Numbered from the stretch's first letter, positions 8,084 through 17,201 are shown. The stretch: DNA of 64,000 nt from Micromonospora matsumotoense (GCF_900091525.1 NZ_FMCU01000026.1:1-64000); one strand, 5' to 3'. Notes: generated by a model from the sequence alone, not told the origin. Made by a program: numbers and translations.

Positions 8084-8952
8084 CCTGGCAGGTGTGGCAG
8101 GGGCGTCGGCCGGTGCGGCGGCGTGCCGACGACGTCGAGGCGGGGCGGCAGCGACACCGTGTCGATCCGGGGCGGGCGGTGCCGGCCGGCCGGGGCGTCG
8201 TTGGTCGGGGTCGGCCCGACGGGGAAGTGCCCGGGGTTGCGGTCCTTTCGCGCCAGCCCGTCCAGCAGGGCGGCCTCCCGTTGTCGCGGTACGTCCTGCG
8301 GGTTGCCGCCGCCGGCGAGCGGTCCGTAGCGAGGGCTTTCCTTCGGCGCCACCCGGTTGGTGGCCCCCATGGTGGCGCGCAGCAGGGCGTTCCGCGCGGC
8401 CAGGGTGCGCCGCAGCGAGGCGTTCTCCGCACGAAGTTGGGCGATGATCTGGTACGCGTCGCCCCCGGTGGAGTCTGCCCCGTCGGGGGCGGTCGCCGTC
8501 GGGCCGACGTCGTCGGGGTGGGGTGGGTCGTCGGTGGTCCGTGGGTGGTCCGTCGGCGGCTCACCCCGGGCCGCCTCGTAGAGGCGCTCGAGACGGCGCA
8601 GGGTCGCTGCCCGGTCCGGTTCCGGGACGGTGTGCTTGACCACCAACACCACGGTCTGCCACGGCGGCCCCTTCGTCTCGGTGGTGAAGTGCCGGGACAG
8701 CCGCTTGCGCCAGGTGGCCCAGGCGCGGCCGGACCGCTTGTGGCAGATTCGTGCGGCCAGCCTGCTCCAGGTGTCGACAGCGCCGACCTCCGAGGACAGC
8801 TCGACGAGGTCGCGGACGGCCAGCGCGTACTCGGACACCGCCTTCGACCCGTACCGGAACTCGTATCCGGCGGCCAGTTGCTCGCGCGGGACGAGGCAGT
8901 GCCGCCGATGCCGTCCCGGCGGCGGGGCTGGCGTGCTGGTGTCGGAGGTCAT
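8065..8952 (-). CDS. Unknown protein with HTH-like N-terminus and coiled coil
   Basis: A 295-residue protein of no recognised family. Residues about 30-120 resemble the degenerate HTH domain of actinomycete signalling proteins (ALAVRDLVELSSEVG, then TWRKRLSRHFTTETKGPPW, then RLERLYEAARGE). Residues about 155-190 form a short leucine-zipper-like coil (IIAQLRAENASLRRTLAARN). The C-terminal about 100 residues are Pro/Arg-rich and probably disordered. I chose the ATG at 8952 because GAAAGG precedes it; an upstream in-frame start at 8991 lacks one. It sits on the opposite strand inside the acyl-CoA cluster, suggesting insertion. Confidence 0.7.
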   Translation of the reverse strand: MTSDTSTPAPPPGRHRRHCLVPREQLAAGYEFRYGSKAVSEYALAVRDLVELSSEVGAVDTWSRLAARICHKRSGRAWATWRKRLSRHFTTETKGPPWQTVVLVVKHTVPEPDRAATLRRLERLYEAARGEPPTDHPRTTDDPPHPDDVGPTATAPDGADSTGGDAYQIIAQLRAENASLRRTLAARNALLRATMGATNRVAPKESPRYGPLAGGGNPQDVPRQREAALLDGLARKDRNPGHFPVGPTPTNDAPAGRHRPPRIDTVSLPPRLDVVGTPPHRPTPLPHLPGGVRRA

Positions 8953-9300
8953 GCGCGGACCTTTCGCAGTGCTGCCTGATCGGGAGTCCATTCGTACCCG
9001 TACTCAGCAAATGATGACCGCCCCGATCTGTGCCCGTGGTCAGTTTCTGGCCGGGTGGTTGTCCGGGTAGGACGCTGCGGTAGCGGTAGCGGTATCCGTT
9101 GCCCCGAAAGCGCCGCCCCACGCTCCACTTTGGCCGGGCCGGGGCGGACGCTGCCCGGCCAGAAGGGCGTGCTGGGTGGTCCCGATCGGTCGTTGTGCCT
9201 GTCGTGCGGCGGCTGCCGTCGACCTGCTCGGCGACTGGCCGCAGGCACCTCACCGCCGGTGGGTCCCATCGGCGCGTACTGCGTCCTCAGGGGTGGAGAA

Positions 9301-9501
9301 ATGGCAAGCGGAAGATCGATCTGGGGCGGGCACCCGCGCCTGGACCGTCGTCGGGTGGGCCGGTGCCTGCGGTCGGCGGCCCTGTTCGCGGAGGGGGCGG
9401 TGGCGATGGCGCTAGTGCTGGGCCGCGAGGACGCCGTCGGCTGGGCGGGTGCCGCCGCGGCGGTGTTGCGCAGCGCCGCCGAGCTGGCGGAAGGACCGTA
9501 G
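9301..9501 (+). CDS. Small hypothetical protein
   Basis: A 66-residue reading frame with ATG preceded by GGGGTGGAGAA. It is rich in Ala, Arg and Gly, with a short amphipathic stretch (LRSAALFAEGAVAMALVLG). No family is recognised. The region 8953-9691 between the unknown HTH gene and the HMG-CoA lyase otherwise holds no convincing gene. It contains GCGGTAGCGGTATCCG at about 9081-9096, an unpaired relative of the dispersed hairpin core. Coding status is uncertain. Confidence 0.35.
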   Translation: MASGRSIWGGHPRLDRRRVGRCLRSAALFAEGAVAMALVLGREDAVGWAGAAAAVLRSAAELAEGP

Positions 9502-9691
9502 CAGCGCTGACTTCCCGGGTGTCGGGGGTCGGTCCCGGCCCGTGACACCCGGGGGTGGCGTGGCGGCGGTGGGCGGCGTGGTGGTTCCCTGGAGGGACCA
9601 CCGGTCGTCCGGCGTCGCCGGTCGTCGTCCCCCACGAGGGGCGGCGGCCCGGGACGAGTCTCCGGCGACCCCACGTCACAGCGAGGTGACC

Positions 9692-10606
9692 ATGAGTAAG
9701 ATGCCAGCGGCGGTGTCGATCCGGGAGGTCGGGCCGCGCGACGGCCTCCAGAACGAGGAGCCGATCCCCACCGAGGCCAAGGTGCGGCTGCTCGACGCCC
9801 TCTCCGGCACCGGGGTACGGCGGATCGAGGCGGTGTCGTTCGTGCACCCGTTGGCGATCCCGCAGATGGCCGACGCCGACGAGGTGTGGCGGCGGGCCGG
9901 GAAGGTCGAGGGGGTGCGCTACTCGGCGCTGGTGCCCAACACCCGGGGTGCCCAGCGGGCGCTGGCCGCCGGCTTCACCGAGATCGAGGTGGTGGTCTCG
10001 GCCAGCGACACGCACAACCGGCGCAACGTCAACCGCTCCACCGCCGAGTCCCTCGACGACATCGCCGTGCTGATCGACCTGCTGCACGGGGCGGGGGCGC
10101 GGGCCGAGGTGATCGTGGCGACCAGCTTCGGCTGCCCCTACGAGGGCGACGTCGACCCGGCGCGGGTCGCCGGGATCGTCGAGCGGGTGGTCCGCGACGG
10201 CGCCGACCGGGTCGCGTTCGGCGACACCACCGGCATGGGTACGCCCCGGCGGGTGAGGGAGTTGGTCACCGCCGTCCGCGACCGTGAGGCCGACGTGCCG
10301 GTGCTGCTGCACTTTCACAACACCCGGGGCACCGCGTTGGCGAACCTGCTGACCGCGTTGGAGTTGGGGATCACCGAGTTCGACGCCAGCGTCGGCGGCC
10401 TCGGCGGCTGCCCGTACGCGCCGGGGGCGAGCGGGAACCTGGCCACCGAGGAGGCGGTGCACATGCTGCACGACATGGGCATCGACACCGGCATCGACCT
10501 GGACGCCCTGATCGGGGTCGCCGAGTTGGCCGAGGACCTGCTGGGCAAGCGGCTGCCGTCCGGGGTGCTCCGGGCCGGGCCGCGTACCCGGTTGACCGCC
10601 CGCTGA
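9692..10606 (+). CDS. Hydroxymethylglutaryl-CoA lyase
   Basis: A 304-residue TIM-barrel lyase that cleaves HMG-CoA to acetyl-CoA and acetoacetate, the last step of leucine catabolism. Evidence: N-terminal SIREVGPRDGLQNE with the metal/substrate Arg-Asp; HFHNTRG metal-binding histidines at about 208-210; and the signature Cys loop GGLGGCPYAPGASGN. ATG start with GAGGTGA seven nt upstream. It stands between the biotin carboxylase and carboxyltransferase genes, consistent with a leucine/isovalerate pathway, although two opposite-strand genes intervene. Confidence 0.95.
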   Translation: MSKMPAAVSIREVGPRDGLQNEEPIPTEAKVRLLDALSGTGVRRIEAVSFVHPLAIPQMADADEVWRRAGKVEGVRYSALVPNTRGAQRALAAGFTEIEVVVSASDTHNRRNVNRSTAESLDDIAVLIDLLHGAGARAEVIVATSFGCPYEGDVDPARVAGIVERVVRDGADRVAFGDTTGMGTPRRVRELVTAVRDREADVPVLLHFHNTRGTALANLLTALELGITEFDASVGGLGGCPYAPGASGNLATEEAVHMLHDMGIDTGIDLDALIGVAELAEDLLGKRLPSGVLRAGPRTRLTAR

Positions 10607-10702
10607 CCCGGTCGACCCGGTCGACCCGGTCGCGCCGGCATCGGCCTGCGGGCGGCACCACGGTGTCGGCGTCGCCCGCGAACCGGCCCGTGCCGGACGG
10701 CG

Positions 10703-10731
10703 GGAGGGGCCGGCGCGGTGCCGGCCCCTCC
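10703..10731. terminator. Bidirectional terminator hairpin
   Basis: A perfect 12-bp inverted repeat, GGAGGGGCCGGC at 10703-10714 and its complement at 10720-10731, with a 5-nt loop. It lies between the convergent HMG-CoA lyase and snapalysin genes. Confidence 0.8.
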
Positions 10732-10749
10732 GTCGTACCGGTCGGTGGA

Positions 10750-11319
10750 TCAGCCCACGGTGAGCAGGCCCGGCCAGCTGTCCCGGAAGATCTGGCTGCT
10801 GGTGCCGCTGCTGCGGTCGGTGGCGCTGAGCGTGCCGGCGAACAGGCTGCTGACCCGGTTCGCCTCGGTGGTGCTCGGGTACGGGTTGGTGCAGCTGGTG
10901 CCGGCGCTGCCGCCGGACATCAGGATCGCGCAGTTGCCGTTGTAGTTGTCGGGCAGGCCGAGGATGTGCCCGATCTCGTGCGTCATGATCCGCAGCGGGC
11001 TGTACTGGGCGGCCTGCTGGGTGTCGATGTAGACCCGGCCGTTGCCGAGGCTGGTGCGCTGGGCGTACGAGCCGCCGCCGGTGATCTGGTAGATCCGCAG
11101 GTTGGTGCCGCAGTTCGCGGTGAGGGTCAGGTTGTTGGTGGCGTTGTTCCAGATCGAGGCGGCCTGGTTGGCGATGCCCGCGTAGCTCGGCGCCTGGCTG
11201 GTGTTGTAGCAGATGGTCATGGCGGCGGAGGCGGGCGCGGGGTTGGCGACCGTGAGGCCGAGGGTCGCGGTCGCCGTCGCCAGGGCGGCGACGGCGAGGC
11301 GCTTGATGCGTGAGTTCAT
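10750..11319 (-). CDS. snpA: Snapalysin-family secreted metalloprotease (M7)
   Basis: A 189-residue secreted small neutral protease. A Sec signal peptide (LAVAALATATATLGLTVANP, likely cut after ASA at about residue 32) is followed by the mature domain. The zinc motif HEIGHILGLPD fits the M7 pattern HExxHxxGxxD, with the Asp as the third ligand. Conserved Cys pairs and the NYNGNCAILMSGG Met-turn are present. ATG start at 11319. The gene is on the opposite strand within the acyl-CoA cluster and is unrelated to it in function. It probably digests external protein. Confidence 0.92.
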   Translation of the reverse strand: MNSRIKRLAVAALATATATLGLTVANPAPASAAMTICYNTSQAPSYAGIANQAASIWNNATNNLTLTANCGTNLRIYQITGGGSYAQRTSLGNGRVYIDTQQAAQYSPLRIMTHEIGHILGLPDNYNGNCAILMSGGSAGTSCTNPYPSTTEANRVSSLFAGTLSATDRSSGTSSQIFRDSWPGLLTVG

Positions 11320-11431
11320 GACTCACTCCAATCCGGAGGGGGTGTCAGGAGCCTAGCCATACTGATAGTTGAGTATCAATATCCAGCGCGGAAGTCGGTC
11401 GGGTGGCCCGTCGGGGCCCGGATGCGCTAAC

Positions 11432-11446
11432 CTAACGATCGTTCAG
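11432..11446. promoter_or_regulatory. Candidate TetR-type operator
   Basis: CTAACGATCGTTCAG contains the perfect 10-bp palindrome AACGATCGTT at 11434-11443, resembling the CTAACGnnCGTTAG operators of actinobacterial acyl-CoA-responsive TetR proteins. It lies 80 nt before the carboxyltransferase start. The link to the TetR gene at 5932 is inference. Confidence 0.5.
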
Positions 11447-11524
11447 GCTGGTCGGCGCGTCCACCGTCGCGTCGGCGGCACGGCGGTCGGGTGCGTCCAC
11501 GAGGCGCGGGGCGAGGGGGTCGGC

Positions 11525-13057
11525 GTGACGCTCGACGGTGCGGCACTGGAGCAGCTACGCAAGCGGGCCCGCTCCGGCGGGGCCGACAAATACCACGCGG
11601 CGAACGCCGGCAAGGGCAAGCTCTTCGCCCGGGAACGGGTCGCCCTCCTGGTCGACGAGGGCTCGTTGGTCGAGGACGGCCTCTATGCCAACGCCCTGGC
11701 CGAGGGGCTGCCCGCCGACGGCGTGGTCACCGGCACCGCGACCATCGACGGCCGGCCGGTCTGCCTGATGGCGAACGACTCCACGGTCAAGGCCGGCAGT
11801 TGGGGCGCGCGCACCGTCGAGAAGATCATCCGGATCATCGAGCGGGCCTACTCCACCGGTGTGCCGATGGTCTACCTGGTCGACTCGGCCGGCGCCCGGA
11901 TCACCGACCAGGTCGACCTCTTCCCCGGTCGACGCGGCGCCGGCAAGATCTTCTGGAACCAGGTCCGGGCCTCGGGGGCGATCCCGCAGGTCTGCGCGCT
12001 GTTCGGGCCGAGCGCCGCCGGTGGGGCGTACATCCCGGCGTTCTGCGACGTGGTCGCCATGGTCGACGGCAACGCCAGCATGTACCTCGGCTCCGACCGG
12101 ATGGTCGAGATGGTCACCGGGGAGAAGACCACCCTGGAGGCGATGGGCGGGGCCCGGGTGCACTGCGCCGAGTCCGGCGTGGGCCACTTCCTGTGCAAGA
12201 CCGAGGCCGACGCGCTCGACGTGGTGAAGGACTACCTCTCCTACCTGCCGTCCAACTGGCAGCAGCAGCCGCCGGCCGCGCCGGCCGTCGCCGCGCCGGA
12301 GAAGGTCGATCTCGCCGCGCTGGTGCCGGTCAGCGAACGGCAGGCGTTCGACATGCGCCGGTACGTCAAGGGCCTGCTCGACGACGGCTCGTTCCTGGAG
12401 ATCCAGGCGCTCTGGGCGAAGGAGCTGACCATCGGGTTCGGCCGGCTGGACGGCGAGGTCGTCGGCGTGGTCGGCAACAACTCGATGTTCAAGGGCGGCG
12501 TGCTCTTCGTCGACTCGGCCGACAAGGCGGCCCGGTTCGTGCAGCTCTGCGACGCGTTCAACGTGCCGCTGCTGTTCCTGTCCGACGTGCCCGGGTTCAT
12601 GGTCGGCAGCGCGGTGGAGAAGCAGGGCATCATCCGGCACGGGGCCAAGATGATCACCGCGATCTCCGAGGCGACCGTACCCAAGATCTGTGTGGTGGTC
12701 CGCAAGGCGTACGGCGCGGGCCTGTACGCGATGGCCGGCCCCGGCTTCGAGCCGGACGCGACGATCGCCCTGCCCACCGCGAAGATCGCGGTGATGGGCG
12801 CCGAGGCGGCCGTCAACGCCGTCTACGCCAACAAGATCGCGGCCATCGTCGACGAGACCGAGCGGGCCGCCTTCGTCGCCGCCAAGCGGGCCGAGTACGA
12901 GCGGGACATCGACGTGGTCCGGCTCGCCAGCGAGCTGGTGATCGACGCGATCGTCGAGCCGCACGAGCTGCGCGCCGACCTCGTCCGCCGGTTCACCGCC
13001 GCCCGGAGCAAGGACCGGCACTTCTCCCGCCGCCGGCACGGCGTCACCCCGGTCTGA
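11525..13057 (+). CDS. accD1: Acyl-CoA carboxylase carboxyltransferase subunit
   Basis: A 510-residue carboxyltransferase that moves the carboxyl group from biotin to an acyl-CoA, probably 3-methylcrotonyl-CoA from the context. It has the fused N- and C-terminal crotonase-like lobes of AccD/MccB proteins: SAGARITDQVDLFPGRRGAGK and GPSAAGGAYIPAFCD in the first, LSDVPGFMVGSAVEKQGIIRHGAKM and AYGAGLYAMAGPGFEPD in the second. GTG start after GAGGGGG. No dedicated biotin carrier is seen next to it. It is followed 140 nt later by the acyl-CoA dehydrogenase gene; that gap is C-rich and featureless. Confidence 0.93.
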   Translation: MTLDGAALEQLRKRARSGGADKYHAANAGKGKLFARERVALLVDEGSLVEDGLYANALAEGLPADGVVTGTATIDGRPVCLMANDSTVKAGSWGARTVEKIIRIIERAYSTGVPMVYLVDSAGARITDQVDLFPGRRGAGKIFWNQVRASGAIPQVCALFGPSAAGGAYIPAFCDVVAMVDGNASMYLGSDRMVEMVTGEKTTLEAMGGARVHCAESGVGHFLCKTEADALDVVKDYLSYLPSNWQQQPPAAPAVAAPEKVDLAALVPVSERQAFDMRRYVKGLLDDGSFLEIQALWAKELTIGFGRLDGEVVGVVGNNSMFKGGVLFVDSADKAARFVQLCDAFNVPLLFLSDVPGFMVGSAVEKQGIIRHGAKMITAISEATVPKICVVVRKAYGAGLYAMAGPGFEPDATIALPTAKIAVMGAEAAVNAVYANKIAAIVDETERAAFVAAKRAEYERDIDVVRLASELVIDAIVEPHELRADLVRRFTAARSKDRHFSRRRHGVTPV

Positions 13058-13197
13058 CCGGCCGGCCCCGACCCGCCACCCCGGTCCCGGCCCGACCCGT
13101 CACCCCGTCGTCATCCCCGGTCCGACCGGCCGCCCACCCGATCCGCCGTCCCCGGCGTCACGAGCGTCCGGGGGAGGTACCCGTACAGGAGGAACCG

Positions 13198-14352
13198 ATG
13201 GACTTCCGGCTCAGCGAGGAGCAAGAGGCGCTGCGGGAGAGCGTGCGCGACTTCGCCCGCGAGGCGGTCGCCCCGGTGATCGCCGAACACTACGAGCAGC
13301 ACACCTTCCCGTACGAGATCGTCCGGCAGATGGGCAAGATGGGGCTGTTCGGCCTGCCCTTCCCCGAGGAACACGGCGGCATGGGCGGCGACTACTTCGC
13401 GCTCTGCCTGGCCCTGGAGGAGCTGGCCCGGGTCGACTCCAGCGTGGCGATCACCCTGGAGGCGGCGGTCTCCCTCGGCGCGATGCCGATCTTCCGCTTC
13501 GGTACGGCCGCGCAGCAGGAGCGGTGGCTGCCGAAGCTGCTCAGCGGTGAGGCGCTGGCCGGGTTCGGGCTGACCGAGCCGGGCACCGGGTCGGACGCGG
13601 GCGGCACCCAGACCCGGGCGGTGCTGGACCCCTCGACCGACGAGTGGGTGATCAACGGGTCGAAGGCGTTCATCACCAACTCGGGCACCGACATCACCGC
13701 CCTGGTCACCGTCACCGCCGTCACCGGCACCAACCCGGACGGCTCGAAGGAACTCTCCACCATCATCGTGCCGTCCGGGACGCCCGGCTTCACCGTCGCG
13801 CCGGCGTACTCCAAGGTGGGGTGGAACGCCTCGGACACCCACGAGCTGACCTTCGACGACTGCCGGGTGCCGGCGGCCAACCTGCTCGGCGCGCGGGGGC
13901 GGGGCTTCGCGCAGTTCCTGCGGATTCTCGACGAGGGTCGGATCGCCATCGCCGCCCTCGCCGTCGGCCTCGCCCAGGGCTGCGTCGACGAGTCGGTGAA
14001 GTACGCGAAGGAACGCCAGGCGTTCGGTCAGCCGATCGGCAACTACCAGGCCATCCAGTTCAAGATCGCGGACATGGAGCTGAAGGCGCACACCGCCCGG
14101 CTGGCCTACTACGACGCCGCCGCGCGGATGCTCGCCGGTGAGCCGTTCAAGCGGCAGGCGGCGATCGCCAAGCTGCACGCCAGCACGGTCGCGGTGGACA
14201 ACGCCCGGGAGGCGACCCAGATCCACGGCGGCTACGGCTTCATGAACGAGTACCCGGTGGCCCGGTTCTGGCGGGACTCCAAGATCCTGGAGATCGGCGA
14301 GGGCACGTCCGAGGTGCAGCGCATGATCATCGCTCGCGACCTGGGCATGTGA
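13198..14352 (+). CDS. acdH: Acyl-CoA dehydrogenase, AcdH-like (branched-chain)
   Basis: A 384-residue FAD acyl-CoA dehydrogenase. The first step of branched-chain acyl-CoA oxidation fits the neighbours. FAD/substrate motifs GFGLTEPGTGSDAGG and FITNSG are present. The C-terminal active-site segment reads ILEIGEGTSEVQRMIIAR, with a Glu where short/medium-chain enzymes carry the catalytic base. As I recall, human-type isovaleryl-CoA dehydrogenase has Ala there. The sequence closely follows Streptomyces AcdH as I remember it. The start is firm: ACAGGAGG ends five nt before the ATG. Confidence 0.93.
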   Translation: MDFRLSEEQEALRESVRDFAREAVAPVIAEHYEQHTFPYEIVRQMGKMGLFGLPFPEEHGGMGGDYFALCLALEELARVDSSVAITLEAAVSLGAMPIFRFGTAAQQERWLPKLLSGEALAGFGLTEPGTGSDAGGTQTRAVLDPSTDEWVINGSKAFITNSGTDITALVTVTAVTGTNPDGSKELSTIIVPSGTPGFTVAPAYSKVGWNASDTHELTFDDCRVPAANLLGARGRGFAQFLRILDEGRIAIAALAVGLAQGCVDESVKYAKERQAFGQPIGNYQAIQFKIADMELKAHTARLAYYDAAARMLAGEPFKRQAAIAKLHASTVAVDNAREATQIHGGYGFMNEYPVARFWRDSKILEIGEGTSEVQRMIIARDLGM

Positions 14353-14408
14353 CCGTACCGCCCGATCGGGCGGAGCGCGGCGCGGCAACGGCGGGTTGTC
14401 GGGTATCC

Positions 14409-14442
14409 GCAGCCCTTCGTCAGTAGGCCGACGAAGGGCTGC
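14409..14442. terminator. Terminator hairpin after acdH
   Basis: A perfect 13-bp inverted repeat, GCAGCCCTTCGTC at 14409-14421 and its complement at 14430-14442, with an 8-nt loop. It lies between the dehydrogenase stop and the regulator start at 14477. Confidence 0.7.
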
Positions 14443-14476
14443 CCGGCGTCGTATCCCATCCGTACTCTTCCTGCCC

Positions 14477-17101
14477 ATGACCCCGGATCATGATCACTTG
14501 CCCGGCGCGGGTGGTCGTACCCCGATCGGGGAGCTGGTGCGGGCCCACCGCCTGGCTGCCGGTCTCACCCAGATCGACCTGGCGCAACGGGCCGGGGTCG
14601 GCGTGCGGACGGTCCGTGACCTGGAGCGGGGCCGGTCGCACCGGCCACAACGCACCACCGCCGAGCTGATCGCCGGGGCGCTCGGCCTGACCGGCCCGGC
14701 CCGGACCGGCTTCCTGGCCAGTGCCCGTGGCCAGGCCGTCGTCGGCCCGACCGGCCGGGACACCGCCAGGCTGCCGCACCGACCGGTCGTCGGCGCCGTC
14801 CTGCGGGACCTCGACCTCCCGGGTACGCCGATGGCGCTCCCCCCGGCCGTCGCGCTGATCGGCCGGGAACGGGAGCTGACCGAGCTGGCCGGGTTGCTCA
14901 CCGGCGACAGCTCGCCCCCGGTGCTGAGCCTGGTCGGCCTGGCCGGAGTGGGCAAGACCGCGCTCGCCCTGGCCGTGGCGCACGCGGTGGCCGACGCCCA
15001 CCCCGGCGGGGTGGCCGGGGTGCTGGTCGGCAGCGGCTCCGACGGCAACGACGTGCTCGCCGCAGCCTGCGCGGTGCTCGGCGCGGCCCGGCTCGCCGAG
15101 TTGGCCGCCCGGCTCCGGGGCCGCCCGGCGCTGCTGCTGGTGGACGCGGTCGAGCGGGCCCCCGACCCGGTGGCCGAGGTGCTGCACCTGCTCGTCACGG
15201 CGGTACCCACCCTGCGGGTGGTGGTGACCGGACGACACCCGGTCGGGCTCCCCGGTGAACTCGTCCGCCCGGTGGCCCCGCTGGAGGTGCCCCCGGCCGA
15301 CGTGGTCGACCCGGACGAGCTGGCCCGCTGGCCGGCGGCAGCCCTGTTCACCGCCCGACTGACCCGGGTTCGCCCCGAACCGCCCGGCCCCGAGGAGCTG
15401 CCCGCCCTCACCGCGCTGGTCCGTCGGCTCGATGGCCTGCCGCTGGCGATCGAGCTGATGGCGGCCCGGGGACGGATTCTCGACCTGCCCGAACTCCTCG
15501 ACCGGTACGGCGACCGGGTGCTCGACCTGGCCGGCCCGGAACTCGGCGGCCGGGGTTGGGAGGCCGCACCGTCGGGCCGTACCGCCGAACCGGCCCGGAC
15601 CGCGGTGGCGGTGACCCTGCGGGAGGCGGTGGCCACCAGCTACCGGCTGCTCGACGACGGGGAGCAGGCCGCCCTGCGTCGGCTCTCGGTCTTTGCCAAC
15701 CGGTGGTCGGTGGAGTTGGCCGAGGAGTTGCTCGCCGACGAGGTCGACCGGGACCCGGCGGCGGTGGTCGATCCGGTGCCCCTGCTCGACAGGTTGGTCG
15801 AGTTGGGGCTGCTCAGCGTCGGGGGTGCCGGGCCGCTGCGGTTCCGCCTGCTCGACGCGGTGCGCGAGTACGCCATCGAGCAGGCCGCCGGCCGGGGGGA
15901 GCTGACCGCGATGCGACGCCGGCACGCGGTGGTGATCACCCGGCTGGTGACCCGCACCACGCCGGACCTGGTCGGGGCGCGACAGCCCACGGCCGCACGT
16001 CGGCTCGACGAGGCGACCGGGGACATCGGCGCGGCGCTGGCGCACGCCGCCGGGGACGACCCGGTCACCGCGCTGCGGCTGGCCGTCAGGCTGACCCGCT
16101 GGTGGCGGATGCGGGGACGGGACGTCAGCGGTCGGCAGTGGCTGCGCCGGCTGCTCGCGGACCCCCGTACCGCCGACGCCGATCCGGTGCTGCGGGCGTG
16201 GGCGCTGCTCGGGGTGGCCCGGCTCGCCGCCGAACACGGCGCGGCGGCCCAGGAACTGCCCGCCGCCCGCGCCGCGCTCGCGGTGCTCGCCGGGCGGGCC
16301 GACGTGGCCGGGGAGCTGGCGGCACGGACCGTCCTCGGCACCCTGCTGGTCGCCACCGGCGGGTACGACGAGGCGGCCGAGCAGGCGCACGCGGTGCTGA
16401 CGCTGGCCACCCGGCATGGCCGGACCCGGGACATGGCGGTGGCCCAGCACCATCTGACCTGGCACGAGATCCGCCTCGGCGACCTGCCGGCCGCCCGGCG
16501 TCGACTCGCCGCGGTGGACCGGATGGCGGCCCAGTGCGGGGAGCCCCGGCTGCGCCTGTTGGCCCGCGCCGACCTGGCCGAGGTGGCCCGGTTGGAGGGC
16601 CGCCACGGCGACGCGGTGGAGCAGGGTCGGCGGGTGGTCGCCGCGTTGGTCGGGGTGGGCGACCCGGGCCACCGGCGGCGGGTGCTCGGCACGGTGGGTC
16701 TGGCGCTGGCCCGGTCGGGCCGGGTGGACGAGGCGGCCGAGGTCCTCGCCGAGCTGCGCTGCGACGGTCGTCCGGGGCCGTCCGGGGCCCGGCCCGGGAT
16801 GGAGGCGGGGACGGTGGCGGGTCGCCCGGCCGGGGGTGGGCCGGTCCGGGCGGAGGAGGGGGTGTGCGCGTTGATCGAGGGCACCGTGGCGCAGCAGCGG
16901 GGGGACCGGGAACTGGCGGCGGAGTGGTTCGCGGTGGCGGTGGCCGCCGGGGAGGCCGGGCAGGACCGGCGGGACGTGGTCGAGGCCCTGGTCGGGCTGG
17001 CCGCGAGCAGCGGCTCCGCCGAGGTGCGTGAGCGGTTGGCGGAGGTGTGTCGGCGCGGCGGCATCCGGTTGCTGCCGGACGAGGAACGCCTGCTGGCCTA
17101 G
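14477..17101 (+). CDS. XRE-NB-ARC-TPR transcriptional regulator
   Basis: An 874-residue multidomain regulator. An XRE helix-turn-helix lies at about residues 17-72 (VRAHRLAAGLTQIDLAQRAG). An NB-ARC ATPase follows, with Walker A GLAGVGKTAL (about 153-162), Walker B-like LLLVDAVE and a downstream GLPLAIELMAARG motif. The C-terminal about 350 residues are TPR-like helical repeats. Such STAND proteins sense a signal and oligomerise on ATP binding. The ATG at 14477 places the HTH at the usual distance. It stands alone between two terminators, so the target is unknown. Confidence 0.88.
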   Translation: MTPDHDHLPGAGGRTPIGELVRAHRLAAGLTQIDLAQRAGVGVRTVRDLERGRSHRPQRTTAELIAGALGLTGPARTGFLASARGQAVVGPTGRDTARLPHRPVVGAVLRDLDLPGTPMALPPAVALIGRERELTELAGLLTGDSSPPVLSLVGLAGVGKTALALAVAHAVADAHPGGVAGVLVGSGSDGNDVLAAACAVLGAARLAELAARLRGRPALLLVDAVERAPDPVAEVLHLLVTAVPTLRVVVTGRHPVGLPGELVRPVAPLEVPPADVVDPDELARWPAAALFTARLTRVRPEPPGPEELPALTALVRRLDGLPLAIELMAARGRILDLPELLDRYGDRVLDLAGPELGGRGWEAAPSGRTAEPARTAVAVTLREAVATSYRLLDDGEQAALRRLSVFANRWSVELAEELLADEVDRDPAAVVDPVPLLDRLVELGLLSVGGAGPLRFRLLDAVREYAIEQAAGRGELTAMRRRHAVVITRLVTRTTPDLVGARQPTAARRLDEATGDIGAALAHAAGDDPVTALRLAVRLTRWWRMRGRDVSGRQWLRRLLADPRTADADPVLRAWALLGVARLAAEHGAAAQELPAARAALAVLAGRADVAGELAARTVLGTLLVATGGYDEAAEQAHAVLTLATRHGRTRDMAVAQHHLTWHEIRLGDLPAARRRLAAVDRMAAQCGEPRLRLLARADLAEVARLEGRHGDAVEQGRRVVAALVGVGDPGHRRRVLGTVGLALARSGRVDEAAEVLAELRCDGRPGPSGARPGMEAGTVAGRPAGGGPVRAEEGVCALIEGTVAQQRGDRELAAEWFAVAVAAGEAGQDRRDVVEALVGLAASSGSAEVRERLAEVCRRGGIRLLPDEERLLA

Positions 17102-17201
17102 GGGCGGGCTGCGCGGCCCGACCTCCCCGGTCCAGGGGTCCTGCATGTGCAGACCCTGTGGGCACCGGGGCGGGAACGCCTGCCGGTGCAGGCGCGGGGG
17201 T

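Noticed and set aside
14420..17146. 908-codon minus-strand frame opposite the NB-ARC regulator
   Set aside because: Shadow of the XRE-NB-ARC-TPR gene; low-complexity Arg/Gly/Pro composition.
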